This document shows positions 11,742-12,379 of a stretch of 12,379 bases of DNA, piece after piece. Each line of letters opens with the position of its first letter. The stretch's first letter is position 1. The notes beneath the pieces were generated by a model. That model worked only from the letters and a program-made list of their open reading frames with translations. It searched no databases and was not told the DNA's origin. Source of the stretch: Limisphaerales bacterium (GTDB lineage: Bacteria > Verrucomicrobiota > Verrucomicrobiia > Limisphaerales > PALSA-1396); contig PLJQ01000298.1 in NCBI GenBank assembly GCA_003140275.1, positions 2,950 to 15,328 of the forward strand. Direction: 5' to 3'. Made by a program: the position numbers and the translations under genes.

Positions 11742-12379
11742 TTAGACGTCGTAATACATCTGGAACTCGAACGGATGCGGGCGGAGCCGCAGCGCGTCGT
11801 ATTCCTTCTGCTTCATCTCGATCCAATTGGTGATGAAGTCGGCGTTAAAAACATCGCCGCGGAGGAGAAAGGCATGGTCGGCCGCCAGCGCCGCGATCGC
11901 TCCGCCTAACGAATCCGGCACGCTCGGCACGCCGGCTAATTCTTCCGGCGGAAGTTCGTAGAGGTTCTTGTCGAGCGGATCGCCGGGATCGATCCGGTTT
12001 TGGATTCCATCGAGGCCTGCGAGGAGCAGGGCGGAAAAGGCGACATACGGATTAGCCGCCGCATCCGGAGTGCGGAATTCGATGCGTTTCGATTTCGGAT
12101 TCGCCGAGTAGGTCGGAATGCGGATCGCGGCGGAGCGATTCCGCGCGGAGTAGGCGAGATTGACCGGCGCTTCGAAGCCGGGGACGAGCCGCTTGTAGCT
12201 GTTTGTCGTCGGGTTGGTGATCGCGGTCAGGGCCGGCGCGTGTTTCAAAATTCCGCCGATAAAGAACAGTGCCATGTCGCTCAATCCCGCGTAGCCATTG
12301 CCCGCGAAGAGCGGCTTCCCGTCTTTCCAAAGCGAGATGTGGGTGTGCATGCCCGAGCCGTTGTCGCCGAAGAGCGGCT
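11742..12379 (-). CDS. glnA: Type I glutamine synthetase, C-terminal part (gene runs off the right edge)
   Basis: GlnA makes glutamine from glutamate, ammonia and ATP in the cytosol. The visible 211 codons begin at LFGDNGSGMHTHISLWK (the family motif with the active-site His). The ammonia-flap region PGFEAPVNLAYSARNRSAAI (with catalytic Glu and Arg residues) follows, then RIEFRTPDAAANPYVA. The sequence KNLYELPPEE contains the Tyr used for adenylylation in type I-beta enzymes (Y397 in the enterobacterial numbering), so activity may be controlled by GlnE-type modification; no such gene is visible. It ends with RPHPFEFQMYYDV, the usual type I ending, at a TAA stop (11742-11744). The N-terminal half and promoter lie outside the window. 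Confidence 0.96.
   Translation of the reverse strand, partial: PLFGDNGSGMHTHISLWKDGKPLFAGNGYAGLSDMALFFIGGILKHAPALTAITNPTTNSYKRLVPGFEAPVNLAYSARNRSAAIRIPTYSANPKSKRIEFRTPDAAANPYVAFSALLLAGLDGIQNRIDPGDPLDKNLYELPPEELAGVPSVPDSLGGAIAALAADHAFLLRGDVFNADFITNWIEMKQKEYDALRLRPHPFEFQMYYDV

Overview
The window looks chromosomal and most likely comes from a member of the Verrucomicrobiota, probably the Pedosphaera/Limisphaerales side. The reasons are a TIGR04073-type exosortase-associated lipoprotein, a TatC with an enlarged first periplasmic loop, a hopanoid gene pair (hpnH, hpnJ), and many copies of a palindromic GGAGCGCGGAC-type repeat with its own REP-associated tyrosine transposase. The placement is inference from family knowledge; no rRNA or other marker gene is present. 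Most starts lack a clear Shine-Dalgarno sequence. The two clear exceptions are the 71-residue membrane protein and the IS transposase.

Layout. 1-981: a small cysteine-rich two-helix membrane protein (minus strand, with a clear sigma70-like promoter) diverges from a DUF2784 membrane protein (plus strand). The leader between them contains two mutually exclusive hairpins. About 1057-4806 is an accessory or decaying region. It holds a TM0106-type RecB-like nuclease gene broken three times: by a 73-bp paired palindrome that shifts the frame, by a 39-nt in-frame palindrome, and by loss of its 3' half at an IS. The IS carries an intact transposase that joins an IS3 OrfA-like helix-turn-helix to an IS630-type DDE domain. 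After it come about 200 bp of unassigned sequence and then a REP-type element: an intact RAYT gene lying almost base-to-base between two paired palindromes.

4817-7945 (minus) is a compact unit: small lipoprotein, hpnH (adenosylhopane synthase, in a long form) and hpnJ (B12-binding radical SAM enzyme for the cyclitol ether head group of bacteriohopanepolyols). Its promoter overlaps that of a divergent exported TatT-like tetratricopeptide protein (plus strand, about 7969-8793). 8895-12379 (minus) is housekeeping: ispE (MEP isoprenoid pathway), the TIGR04073 lipoprotein, tatC, tatA and the C-terminal half of type I glutamine synthetase. IspE feeds the isoprenoid supply that hopanoids draw on, so two parts of one lipid route lie close together, although on different transcripts.

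The most informative part is the repeat family. One paired unit sits inside a coding sequence at a place where the pre-insertion reading frame can be rebuilt, so the sequence itself records transposition of a non-autonomous unit, and a likely source of the enzyme lies 2.5 kb away. Second in interest are the IS3/IS630 hybrid transposase and a strong UUCG terminator that ends directly at the ispE start codon.
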